52,825 bases of DNA from Streptomyces jeddahensis (lineage in GTDB: Bacteria > Actinomycetota > Actinomycetes > Streptomycetales > Streptomycetaceae), in assembly GCF_001642995.1 (NCBI RefSeq), contig NZ_LOHS01000100.1, positions 1 to 52,825 on the forward strand. The letters are read 5' to 3'. Below, in pieces: positions 7,785-16,011 of this stretch. The notes beneath the pieces are model-generated. The model did no database searches. It was not told the DNA's origin and saw only the letters and a program-made list of their open reading frames with translations. The position numbers and the translations under genes are program-made. How positions within the stretch are numbered: position 1 is the stretch's first letter; each line of letters starts with the position of its first letter.

Positions 7785-10340
7785 TCATCCGTGCGGCAGC
7801 ATCAGCGTGACGGACTCCCCCGGCGCGACGGCCACCGTGCGGTCCGGGAGGGTGATGTCGATCGGGTCCTGGTCCGATTCCGGCACCGTCACCTCCAGCT
7901 GTCCCGAGCGCAGCACGAACCGCACACCCCAGTGGCCCTGGTAGCGCACCGCGAAGCCGTACTCGGACAGCTCCGGGAGCGGCACGGGGTCCAGGCACAG
8001 GGCGCCGGCCCGGGTCTCCAGGCCGGTCAGCCCGCGCTGGACGAAGTCGAGCGTGCCCGCCATCGCGCCGAGGTGGATGCCCTCGCCCGTGGTCCCGCCC
8101 TGGACGTCGGCGATGTCCCCGGCCAGCGCCTCCTGGCAGTACAGCCATGCCTCCGCGCGCTGGACCCGGGCCAGCACCCAGCCGTGCACGAGGCTGCTGA
8201 GCGTGGAGCCGTGGCTGGTGCGGTGCAGGTAGTAGTCGACCGTGCGGTGCCAGTCGTTCTCGTCAAGGTCGTACCCGAGCCTGCGGAACAGCCCCCGGAG
8301 TTCGGCGGGCGGGAACAGGTAGCCGAGCATCAGCGCGTCGGCCTGCTTGGAGGCCTGGTAGTGGTTGACCGAGTCGCCCTCGGCCTCCAGGATCCGGTCG
8401 AGGCGCCGGATGTCCCCGTAGCGCCTGCGGTAGCCGTCCCAGTCGAGCTCCGCGAGATCGCCGAAGCCGTCGAACTGGCTGATCACGCCCGCGTGGAAGG
8501 GCACACGCAGCCTGCGCGAGACGTCCTCCCACAGCTCCGGCTCCCCCGGTTCGAGCCCGATGCGTTCGAAGAGCTGCCCGCGGCGCGGTTCGGGGAGGAG
8601 GTGCAGCACGTCGATCGCCCGCGCGAGCACCCAGGCGGCGGTGACGTTGGTGTACGCGTTGTCGTCCAGGCCCGCCTCCTTCGCCCCCGGATAGGCCTCG
8701 TGGTACTCGTCGGGGCCGACGACACCCCGGATCCGGTACCGGCCGAGCGCCTCGTCGTACGTCGCGGAACTCGCCCAGAAGCGCGCGATCTGCAGCAGCA
8801 TCTCGGCGCCCTTGGTGTGCAGGAACTCCGTGTCGCCGCTGGCCTCGCAGTACTGCCACACGTTGTACGCGATCGCCGAACCGACGTGGTGCTGGAGGTG
8901 CGAGTGGTCCGGCAGCCACCGGCCCGAGCGCGGGTTGAGGTGCAGCTTCTGCGTCTCCTCGCGGCCGTCGCTGCCGCTCTGCCACGGGTACATCGCTCCG
9001 GCGCGGCCCGCGTCTCGGGCGGCCCAGCAGGCGCGTTCGAGGCGGCGGTGGCGGTAGTCGAGCATCGCCCGCGAGACCTCGGGGAAGTGCAGGTTCAGAT
9101 ACGGCAGCACGAACAGCTCGTCCCAGAAGACGTGCCCCCGGTAGGCCTCCCCGTGCAGACCGCGGGCCGGCACGCCCACGTCGAGGTCGGCGGTGTTCGG
9201 CGACAGGGTCTGCAGGACGTGGAAGAGGTGCAGGCGCAGGATGGAGCCCGAGCCGCCCGGCACGTCCAGCTCCGCGATGTTCCACAGCTGCTGCCAGGCG
9301 GTGTACTGGGAGGTCAGCAGCGCTTCGGCGGACGGGGCCCGGAGTATCCGGTCGACCGCCGCGTGCAGCGGATCGCTGATGGCCCGGTCCCGGGACGTGT
9401 GGAGGGCCACGGTCTTGTCGACGGTGACGGTGCGCCCCGGAGCCAGCGGGAAGCGCAGGACGTGGACGACCTTCATGTCCTCGTGGCGGACGACCGACTC
9501 GCACGGCGTGTCCGCGGTCGTACGGGCCGCCATGCCGACGCGGATGTCGGATGTGCTGGTGCGGCAGCGCAGCCAGACGGTGTCCTCGGCCGACGAGCCG
9601 GTGTGGACGTGGGTGAGATGGCGGGTGTTCAGCTGCCGGTACCGCTCGACGCCCGTGTTCTCCACCGTCCCGTCGATGGCGGACTCGACCTCGAGGTCGC
9701 CTTCCCACCCTTCCGCGGTGAACTGGGTGCGCAGCACGGCCAGATGGGGCTGGAACATATGGACAAGGCGCGACTGCCGCACCGCGACACGGCGGCCCAG
9801 CTCGTCCTCGTAGCGGAACACGCGCTCGAGCGTGCCGGAGTCCAGGTCCAGTGTCTGGCGGTGGTAGACGAGCCGGTGCGTCTCCGGGGTGAACCAGCCC
9901 ATGTGGTCGGTCGCGGCGGCAGGGGGTGCCTCTGCGGTCTGGAGCGTTGCGGTGGCCTCGAGCGTCACGGCGGAGGAGGATGTCCGGGAGCGCTGCCCGG
10001 GTCGTCCGCCGTCCTCGGACGGCACGGCCAACTGTGCCGGCTCCCTGGACCCCGACGGATTCGATGCCTCTGGTCGCTCCGGGCGGATACGGAAGCGGAG
10101 AGACAGCCAGTTGGGCATGTTCACGATGTCTTCGTTCTCGACGATCCGCCCGGCCACGTCCGACCTCAGGCGGTTGTAGCAGCCCGCGATGTAGGTGCCG
10201 GGGTAGTGGACGGCGTCCGCCGTGCACTCGGGGAGGGCGCCCCGCGTCGCGACATAGCCGTTGCCGAGGGTGCAGAGTGATTCGCGAAGCCGCTCCTGTA
10301 CCGGGTCGTAGCCCTCGTACTCCCAGGTCAAGTGGCTCAT
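7785..10340 (-). CDS. GH65 disaccharide phosphorylase (trehalose/maltose/kojibiose type)
   Basis: An 851-residue GH65 enzyme, expected to phosphorolyse an alpha-linked glucose disaccharide to beta-glucose 1-phosphate and glucose, inverting and ATP-free. The signature VVGPDEYHE carries the general acid at Glu545. The N-terminal start (WEYEGYDP, TLGNGYVATRGA) and the RGLHGEAYRGHVFWDELFV region are typical. Between about residues 90 and 148 there is a low-complexity Ser/Pro/Ala/Thr insertion before WFTPETHRL, which other members lack as far as I recall. Its ATG overlaps the stop of the beta-phosphoglucomutase gene by four bases (ATGA), so the two are translationally coupled. The next enzyme takes beta-glucose 1-phosphate, which supports phosphorylase over hydrolase activity. 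Which disaccharide is used cannot be told from sequence alone. Confidence 0.9.
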   Translation of the reverse strand: MSHLTWEYEGYDPVQERLRESLCTLGNGYVATRGALPECTADAVHYPGTYIAGCYNRLRSDVAGRIVENEDIVNMPNWLSLRFRIRPERPEASNPSGSREPAQLAVPSEDGGRPGQRSRTSSSAVTLEATATLQTAEAPPAAATDHMGWFTPETHRLVYHRQTLDLDSGTLERVFRYEDELGRRVAVRQSRLVHMFQPHLAVLRTQFTAEGWEGDLEVESAIDGTVENTGVERYRQLNTRHLTHVHTGSSAEDTVWLRCRTSTSDIRVGMAARTTADTPCESVVRHEDMKVVHVLRFPLAPGRTVTVDKTVALHTSRDRAISDPLHAAVDRILRAPSAEALLTSQYTAWQQLWNIAELDVPGGSGSILRLHLFHVLQTLSPNTADLDVGVPARGLHGEAYRGHVFWDELFVLPYLNLHFPEVSRAMLDYRHRRLERACWAARDAGRAGAMYPWQSGSDGREETQKLHLNPRSGRWLPDHSHLQHHVGSAIAYNVWQYCEASGDTEFLHTKGAEMLLQIARFWASSATYDEALGRYRIRGVVGPDEYHEAYPGAKEAGLDDNAYTNVTAAWVLARAIDVLHLLPEPRRGQLFERIGLEPGEPELWEDVSRRLRVPFHAGVISQFDGFGDLAELDWDGYRRRYGDIRRLDRILEAEGDSVNHYQASKQADALMLGYLFPPAELRGLFRRLGYDLDENDWHRTVDYYLHRTSHGSTLSSLVHGWVLARVQRAEAWLYCQEALAGDIADVQGGTTGEGIHLGAMAGTLDFVQRGLTGLETRAGALCLDPVPLPELSEYGFAVRYQGHWGVRFVLRSGQLEVTVPESDQDPIDITLPDRTVAVAPGESVTLMLPHG

Positions 10341-11128
10341 CGTCGGTTCTCCGGACTGTCTTCGGTGAGGAGCTCCCCCAGGTCGTGTACCACCAGGTCC
10401 GCTCCCTGCTTCAGCAGTTCAGCACGTGTGTGCGGGGTGCGCGCCCGGTCCACGCCCACGACCAGTCCGAAGCCGCCGCGCCGCCCCGCCTCCACACCGG
10501 CCAGGGCGTCCTCGATGAGGGCGGCAGCGGCGGGCAGGACGCCCAGTCGCCGGGCCGCCTCCAGGAACAGGGCGGGATCGGGCTTGCCGGGCAGGTGCAG
10601 CCGGGCGGCTTCGACGCCGTCGACGAGGACGTCGACGAGGGCCAGCACAGCCGCGCGTTCGAGGAGTTCGCGGGCGTGCCGGGATGCGGACGCTGCCGCC
10701 AGCGGGATTCCCGCGGAGTGCAGCACGGTCAGCAGCCGCACAGTGCCCGGATAGGCATCGACGCCGTGTGCGCGCAGCCGGTCGGTGAACAGTCTCTCCT
10801 TGAGCGCGGCGACGGCCCGCACGGTGTCCGTTCCGGGCCCGTCCGCCGGGTCGCCGGGGGGCAGGTCGAGCCCGCGGGAAGCGAGGAAGTCGGCTGCTCC
10901 GTCCAGGCGTGACTTGCCGTCGACGTACCGCCGGTAGTCCTCGCGTACGTCGAAGGGGCGGCGCTGGGCCGGGTCCGGGGGCGGGTGGGCGCGCAGGCAG
11001 GTGTCGAAGGCCTCCTGCCACGCGGCGGCGTGCACCCGTGCGGAGTCGATGATCACGCCGTCGGTGTCGAGGATCACGCCCGCCATGCCGCGCAGGATCC
11101 GGGGCAGCGCCCCTGCCGTGGTGTTCAT
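10337..11128 (-). CDS. pgmB: Beta-phosphoglucomutase (HAD superfamily)
   Basis: The 263-residue protein starts at ATG 11128, whose ATGA overlaps the phosphoketolase stop; the 1078-residue open frame through this region is a shadow. HAD motif I is LDTDGVIIDS with the nucleophile Asp21 and the acid/base Asp23. Motif II is ASASRHA and motif III lies at GKPDPALF. Motif IV is ALIEDALAGVEAG. The helical cap follows motif I, as in class C1 phosphoglucomutases. It should convert beta-glucose 1-phosphate, the GH65 product, to glucose 6-phosphate through the 1,6-bisphosphate. Gene order phosphoketolase, phosphoglucomutase, GH65, all with 4-base overlaps, fits a single pathway. An ordinary HAD phosphatase is the alternative, but the context argues against it. 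Confidence 0.88.
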   Translation of the reverse strand: MNTTAGALPRILRGMAGVILDTDGVIIDSARVHAAAWQEAFDTCLRAHPPPDPAQRRPFDVREDYRRYVDGKSRLDGAADFLASRGLDLPPGDPADGPGTDTVRAVAALKERLFTDRLRAHGVDAYPGTVRLLTVLHSAGIPLAAASASRHARELLERAAVLALVDVLVDGVEAARLHLPGKPDPALFLEAARRLGVLPAAAALIEDALAGVEAGRRGGFGLVVGVDRARTPHTRAELLKQGADLVVHDLGELLTEDSPENRR

Positions 11129-13509
11129 CCGGCCCAGGTCCATTCCGCGACCTCGGGCATGTCGACGCCGTGCGCGCGGATCCAGTCGTGGTGGCGGGTC
11201 CTGGCGTCGGCCATCTCCTGGCGTACGGCGGCGGCGCGCACCGCGAGTCCGGGGACGCGGTCGACGACGTCCATGACCAGCCGGTAGCGGTCCATGTCGT
11301 TGCTGACCACCATGTCGAACGGGGTCGTGGTGGTGCCCCGCTCCTTGTAGCCGCGGACGTGCACGTTGTGGTGGCCCGCGCGGCGGTAGGCCAGCCGGTG
11401 GATCAGCCACGGGTAGCCGTGGTAGGCGAAGATCACGGGCTTGTCGCGGGTGAAGAGGCCGTCGAACTCGAAGTCGCTCATGCCGTGCGGGTGTTCCTCC
11501 CGGGGCATGAGCCGGGCGATGTCGATGACGTTGACGACGCGGACCGCGAGATCGGGCAGATGGCGGCGGAGCAGCCCGGCCGCGGCCAGCACCTCCTGCG
11601 TCGGCACATCCCCGGCGCAGGCGAGGACGACGTCGGGTTCGCGCCCGCCGTTCTCGGTGCCCGCCCACTCCCAGATGCCGGCGCCGCGCGCACAGTGCAC
11701 CCGCGCCTCGTCCATCGACAGCCAGTCGAAGCAGGGCTGCTTGCCGGCGACGATCACGTTGACGTAGTCGCGGCTGCGCAGCACATGGTCCGCGACCGAC
11801 AGCAGGGTGTTGGCGTCCGGCGGCAGATAGACCCGTACGACCTCGGGGCTCTTGTTCAGGACATGGTCGACGAAGCCCGGGTCCTGGTGCGAGAAGCCGT
11901 TGTGGTCCTGGCGCCAGACATGCGAGGTCAGCAGGTAGTTGAGCGAGGCGATCGGGGCCCGCCAGGACAGCTGCCGTGAGGTCCGCAGCCACTTGATGTG
12001 CTGGTTGACCATCGAGTCGACGATGTGGGCGAACGCCTCGTAGCAGGAGAACAGGCCGTGCCGGCCGGTGAGCAGATAGCCCTCCAGCCAGCCCTGGCAC
12101 AGGTGCTCGGAGAGGATCTCCATGACCCTGCCGTGCCGGGACAGGTGCTCGTCGGACGGCAGGACCTCCGCCTGCCAGGCCTTCCCGGTGGCGCCGTAGA
12201 CGGCGCCCAGCCGGTTGGACTCGGTCTCGTCGGGGCCCACGACCCGGAAGTCGCGGCGCTCCCGCGTGGCCTTCATGATCTGCTCGACGAAGCCGCCGAG
12301 GACCTTGGTGGGCTCGTGCATCGTGGCGCCCGGCTTGTCGACGGGCACGGCGAAGCGCTCCAGTCCCGGCATCGGCAGTTCCCTGACGAGCAGGCCGCCG
12401 TTGGCGTGCGGCGTCGCACCGAGGCGCCGGTCGCCTTCGGGGATGCAGGCGAGGACCTGCTCGCGGGGCCGGCCGTGCTCGTCGAAGAGCTCCTGGGGCC
12501 GGTACGAGCGCAGCCACTGCTCCAACTGGCGCAGGTGCTCGGGGTTCTCGCGTACTCCGGCGAGCGGCACCTGGTGGGAGCGCCAGGTGCCCTCGACCTG
12601 TTGGCCGTCGACCTCGCCGGGTCCGGTCCAGCCCTTGGGCGTGCGCAGCACGATGACGGGCCAGCGCGGTCGCTCGGTCGCGCCATCCTCGCGGGCCGCT
12701 CGCTGAGCACGGTCGATGCGGTCCAGGGCCTGGTCGAGAGCCGCGGCCAGGGCGCGGTGCACGGTCATCGGATCGTCGCCGGAGACGTGGATCGGCTCGT
12801 GGCCGTACCCGCGCAGCAGCTCGTCGAGTTCGCTCTCGGGGAGCCGGGCCAGGAACGTCGGGTTGGCGATCTTGTAGCCGTTGAGATGGAGGATCGGCAG
12901 CACGGCGCCGTCGTGGACGGGGTCGAGGAGCTTGTTGGAATGCCAGGACGCCGCCAGCGGGCCGGTCTCGGCCTCGCCATCGCCGATGACGCAGGCGACG
13001 AGCAGACCGGGGTTGTCCAGTGCGGCGCCGTACGCGTGCGCCAGGGCGTAGCCGAGCTCGCCGCCCTCGTGGATCGAGCCCGGGGTCTCGGGGGCGACGT
13101 GGCTGGGCACGCCGCCGGGGAAGGAGAACTGCCGGAAGAGGCGCTCCATCCCGGCCTCGTCCCGGGTCACGTCCGGATAGGTCTCGGTGTAGCTGCCCTC
13201 CAGCCAGGAGTTGGCGAGGACCGACGGGCCGCCGTGGCCGGGGCCCCAGATGCACACCGTGTCGCGGCCGCGGGCCTTGATGACGCGGTTGAGATGCGTG
13301 TGGACGAGGTTCAGGCCCGGCGATGTGCCCCAGTGGCCGAGCAGCCGCGGCTTGATGTGCTCGGGGCGCAGCTCCTCCTTCAGCAGCGGGTTCGCCATCA
13401 GGTAGATCTGGCCCGCGGACAGGTAGTTGGCGGCCCTCCAGTGGGCGTTGAGGCTGGTCAGTTCGTCGTCGGTCAGTACCGTGCTGTCCTGGCGCTTGGC
13501 CTTGGGCAT
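11125..13509 (-). CDS. xfp: Xylulose 5-phosphate/fructose 6-phosphate phosphoketolase
   Basis: A 794-residue thiamine-diphosphate enzyme of normal length for the family. It cleaves xylulose 5-phosphate or fructose 6-phosphate with phosphate to acetyl phosphate plus glyceraldehyde 3-phosphate or erythrose 4-phosphate. Family signatures include GHWGTSPGLN near residue 80, GPGHGGPS, the cofactor motif GDGEAETGP (about 178-186), HLNGYKIANPT, and GYPWLIHRL near the end. It is the first gene of the operon with pgmB and GH65, so sugar released by phosphorolysis could flow through fructose 6-phosphate to acetyl phosphate. It is divergent from ppk2, with only 50 bp between the two starts, so the promoters must overlap or be very short. 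Confidence 0.93.
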   Translation of the reverse strand: MPKAKRQDSTVLTDDELTSLNAHWRAANYLSAGQIYLMANPLLKEELRPEHIKPRLLGHWGTSPGLNLVHTHLNRVIKARGRDTVCIWGPGHGGPSVLANSWLEGSYTETYPDVTRDEAGMERLFRQFSFPGGVPSHVAPETPGSIHEGGELGYALAHAYGAALDNPGLLVACVIGDGEAETGPLAASWHSNKLLDPVHDGAVLPILHLNGYKIANPTFLARLPESELDELLRGYGHEPIHVSGDDPMTVHRALAAALDQALDRIDRAQRAAREDGATERPRWPVIVLRTPKGWTGPGEVDGQQVEGTWRSHQVPLAGVRENPEHLRQLEQWLRSYRPQELFDEHGRPREQVLACIPEGDRRLGATPHANGGLLVRELPMPGLERFAVPVDKPGATMHEPTKVLGGFVEQIMKATRERRDFRVVGPDETESNRLGAVYGATGKAWQAEVLPSDEHLSRHGRVMEILSEHLCQGWLEGYLLTGRHGLFSCYEAFAHIVDSMVNQHIKWLRTSRQLSWRAPIASLNYLLTSHVWRQDHNGFSHQDPGFVDHVLNKSPEVVRVYLPPDANTLLSVADHVLRSRDYVNVIVAGKQPCFDWLSMDEARVHCARGAGIWEWAGTENGGREPDVVLACAGDVPTQEVLAAAGLLRRHLPDLAVRVVNVIDIARLMPREEHPHGMSDFEFDGLFTRDKPVIFAYHGYPWLIHRLAYRRAGHHNVHVRGYKERGTTTTPFDMVVSNDMDRYRLVMDVVDRVPGLAVRAAAVRQEMADARTRHHDWIRAHGVDMPEVAEWTWAG

Positions 13510-13559
13510 GAATGGCTCCGTAGCGTCGTAGGTGAGCGTCGTCGGGGTACGGAGGCGGT

Positions 13560-14378
13560 ATGGCCGGAAACAAGTCCGAGGAGCCGACCGCCCTGCCGCG
13601 GAAGGTCTACGAGCGCGAGCTGCTGCGCCTTCAGACCGAGCTCGTGAAGCTTCAGGAGTGGGTGCGTGCCGAGGGCGCCCGGCTGGTGGTGGTGTTCGAG
13701 GGGCGGGACGCGGCCGGCAAGGGCGGCACGATCAAGCGGGTCGCCGATCGCCTCAACCCCCGGGTCGCGCGGATCGTCGCCCTGCCCACACCCACCGAGC
13801 GCGAGCGTTCTCAGTGGTACTTCCAGCGGTATGTCGCGCATCTGCCCGCGGCGGGCGAGATCGCGCTCTTCGACCGCAGCTGGTACAACCGCGCGGGCGT
13901 CGAGCACGTCATGGGCTTCTGCACGAAGGAGGAGCACCAGCGGTTCCTCCACCAGTGCCCGATCTTCGAGCGGATGTTGGTCGAGGACGGCATCCTGCTG
14001 CGCAAGTACTGGTTCTCGGTGAGCGACGCCGAGCAGGAGAGGCGCTTCCGCAAGCGTCTGGAGGACCCGACGAAGCGGTGGAAGCTCTCCCCGATGGACC
14101 TGGAGTCGATCACGCACTGGGAGGACTACTCGCGCGCCAAGGACGACATGATGGTGCACACCGACATCCCGGAAGCGCCGTGGTTCGTGGTCGAGAGCGA
14201 CGACAAGCGCCGGGCACGGATCAACATGATCGCCCATATGCTCGACTCCGTTCCCTACCACGACGTGGCATTGCCGGACCTCGAACTGCCGCCCAGGCCG
14301 CCGTCCAAGGGCTACGAGCGCCCGCCACGCGACCTGCAGACATACGTCCCCGACCACGCGGCGAGCCTGACGGACTGA
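13560..14378 (+). CDS. ppk2: Polyphosphate kinase 2
   Basis: A 272-residue single-domain PPK2. The Walker A motif is GRDAAGKGG (48-56) and the Walker B/lid segment is FDRSWYNRAGVE (104-115, with Asp105). The two conserved aromatic-basic stretches RKYWFSVS and RWKLSPMDLESI are present. PPK2 enzymes transfer phosphate between polyphosphate and nucleoside mono- or diphosphates; the length fits the one-domain class that makes NTP from NDP, though class cannot be proven here. It is divergent from phosphoketolase and convergent, with a 12-base gap, to the universal stress protein gene. The context (ATP from polyphosphate, acetyl phosphate from sugars, stress protein) suggests energy supply under stress or dormancy, which is an inference. 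Confidence 0.93.
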   Translation: MAGNKSEEPTALPRKVYERELLRLQTELVKLQEWVRAEGARLVVVFEGRDAAGKGGTIKRVADRLNPRVARIVALPTPTERERSQWYFQRYVAHLPAAGEIALFDRSWYNRAGVEHVMGFCTKEEHQRFLHQCPIFERMLVEDGILLRKYWFSVSDAEQERRFRKRLEDPTKRWKLSPMDLESITHWEDYSRAKDDMMVHTDIPEAPWFVVESDDKRRARINMIAHMLDSVPYHDVALPDLELPPRPPSKGYERPPRDLQTYVPDHAASLTD

Positions 14379-14390
14379 CCGGGCCACGGC

Positions 14391-15269
14391 TCAGGCCCGC
14401 TGCGGTACGACGGCGACGGGGCACGCGGCGTGGTGCAGCATCGAGTGGGCGATCCGGCCCAGCTGAAGGCCGAAATGACCATGGCCGTGCTGGCGCTGCG
14501 CGCCCACGACCAGAAGATCGGCCATGGCGGACGCCTCGCGGAGCGCCCTGCGGGCCGTCCCCTCGAAGGTCCGCCGGCACAGCCTGACTCCGGGATGGTC
14601 CTGCTCGGCCTCCTCCAGCGCCTCGTCGAGGATCTCCGCGGCCCGCGACTCCAGGTAGTGCGCCGGGTCGCCCACCATCAGCGGATGGTTCGGGGTGTCG
14701 TGCGCCGGGCGCCGCCAGGCCCGTACGGCGTGCAGCTCGGCGCCGCGCACCTCGGCCTCCTCGAAGGCGAAGCGCACGGCGGCCATGCCCCGCGGCGGCT
14801 CGCCGACACCGACGACGACACGCCCGTGCCCGCTGTGCGTGACGAGGCTGCCGCGCAGCACGATCACCGGGCAGTCGGCACGGCCGGCGACCGCCAAGCT
14901 CACCGAGCCGAGCACCAGCCCGGCAAGACCGCCCCGGCCCCGCGAACCTGTGACCAGCACCGACGCGTTCCGGGCCGCGCGCAGCAACGCGGTCACCGTG
15001 TCCTCCGGCAGAATGGCAGTACAGATCTTCGCCTCCGGATTGCGCAGCCGCGCACGCTCGGCGGCGGCGCAGACGATGTTCTCGGCTATCACCCGCTCCG
15101 ACGGATCGCCCACGTCATCGGCGAGCGATTCGCCCTCGTATCTCTCCCACAGCGACGCGTGCACCACGCGCAGTTGCACCCCGTGCAGCACGGCCTCGTC
15201 CGCGGCCCACTCGGCGGCCCGAAAACTCGGCTCGGATCCGTCCACGCCCACGACCACGGGCAGCTGCAT
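14391..15269 (-). CDS. Tandem-domain universal stress protein
   Basis: The 292-residue form starts at ATG 15269 (MQLPVVVGVDGSEPS); the longer open frame adds unlikely sequence. Two UspA domains are fused in tandem. Domain 1 (about 1-145) ends in the ATP-binding signature GSRGRGGLAGLVLGSVS. Domain 2 (about 150-290) has the looser version GAQRQHGHGHFGLQLGRIA, in which the glycines are partly replaced, so nucleotide binding there is less certain. Such proteins are abundant under hypoxia and stationary phase in actinomycetes, often under DevR/OsdR-type control. I see no clear DevR-type box. It is cytosolic. The dyad at 15302-15316 lies 33 bases before the start. Confidence 0.88.
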   Translation of the reverse strand: MQLPVVVGVDGSEPSFRAAEWAADEAVLHGVQLRVVHASLWERYEGESLADDVGDPSERVIAENIVCAAAERARLRNPEAKICTAILPEDTVTALLRAARNASVLVTGSRGRGGLAGLVLGSVSLAVAGRADCPVIVLRGSLVTHSGHGRVVVGVGEPPRGMAAVRFAFEEAEVRGAELHAVRAWRRPAHDTPNHPLMVGDPAHYLESRAAEILDEALEEAEQDHPGVRLCRRTFEGTARRALREASAMADLLVVGAQRQHGHGHFGLQLGRIAHSMLHHAACPVAVVPQRA

Positions 15270-15301
15270 GGTTCCCACCGCCTTGACCTCACCAGCTGAA
15301 A

Positions 15302-15316
15302 CACCCTTTTGGGGTG
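15302..15316. promoter_or_regulatory. Short dyad upstream of the stress protein gene
   Basis: CACCCTTTTGGGGTG has 5-bp arms CACCC/GGGTG around TTTTG, centred about 40 bases upstream of the universal stress protein ATG. It could be an operator or a weak hairpin in the leader. The arms are short, so chance is a fair alternative. Confidence 0.25.
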
Positions 15317-15435
15317 CTGGGTGCCCCCGATCGAGCCGATCACACGGGTGAACAGGACGTCCGCCCGGGCACCGATGAGTTTTCGGCCCGGGACGGGTCG
15401 GTACAGCTGCACAGTCCATCTGCAAGGAGGTACCG

Positions 15436-15915
15436 ATGGCAGCAAAGGGATTCACCACGTGCCTGTGGTTCGACGGGCAGGCAGAGGAGGCGGCGAACTA
15501 CTACATCTCGATCTTCAAGGACTCCAGGCTGGGCAGGATCGTCCGGTACGGCGAGGCTGGGCCGGGTCCCGCCGGCTCTGTCGTGACCGTCGAGTTCGAG
15601 GCCAACGGCCACAAGTTCGTCGCCCTGAACGGCGGGCCGGAGTTCAAGTTCACCGAGGCCATCTCGTTCCAGATCTTCTGCGACGACCAGGAGGAGCTCG
15701 ACTACTACTGGGACAGGCTCTCCGAGGGCGGCCAGGAAGTCGCCTGCGGCTGGCTCAGGGACAAGTTCGGCGTGTCCTGGCAGGTCATCCCCGCAGGCCT
15801 GATCGAGATGATCAGCGACCCGGACCCGGAGAAGGCGAAGCGTGCCACCGAGGCGATGCTCTCGATGGTCAGGTTCGACATCGCCGCCCTGGAGAAGGCG
15901 TACGCGGGCGGATGA
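15436..15915 (+). CDS. VOC-fold protein of the PhnB/3-demethylubiquinone methyltransferase-like type
   Basis: A 159-residue protein preceded by an excellent ribosome site (AAGGAGG, 7 bases before ATG). It has the compact betaalphabetabetabeta plan of the PhnB-like VOC group: FTTCLWFDGQAEEAANYYISI at the start, VEFEANGHKFVALNGGP in the middle and SWQVIPAGLIEMISDPDPEK near the end. These proteins are often labelled 3-demethylubiquinone-9 3-methyltransferase, but they lack a methyltransferase fold and their reactions are mostly unknown. It is probably monocistronic. Its start lies on the far side of the intergenic region shared with the universal stress protein gene. Confidence 0.85.
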   Translation: MAAKGFTTCLWFDGQAEEAANYYISIFKDSRLGRIVRYGEAGPGPAGSVVTVEFEANGHKFVALNGGPEFKFTEAISFQIFCDDQEELDYYWDRLSEGGQEVACGWLRDKFGVSWQVIPAGLIEMISDPDPEKAKRATEAMLSMVRFDIAALEKAYAGG

Positions 15916-16011
15916 TCCCAGCCCTCGGACGCGGCCACGCTTTCGCGCGCCCTGCGGCACCCTGTACCACGTTGGTGGTCTGTGGTGCCGCAGAGCCGGG
16001 AAGTGACAAGG

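Noticed and set aside
7725..10280. An 851-residue plus-strand open frame opposite GH65
   Set aside because: It is the mirror of the GH65 frame caused by high GC. It shows no family motif and has no ribosome site.
10337..13573. A single 1078-residue open frame on the minus strand
   Set aside because: Its first 800 codons are Arg/Pro/Gly-rich shadow of phosphoketolase; only the last 263 codons (from 11128) match a protein family.
15269..15458. N-terminal extension of the universal stress protein to 15458
   Set aside because: The extra 63 residues have no UspA similarity and overlap the VOC gene start; MQLPVVVGVDGS at 15269 is the usual family start.
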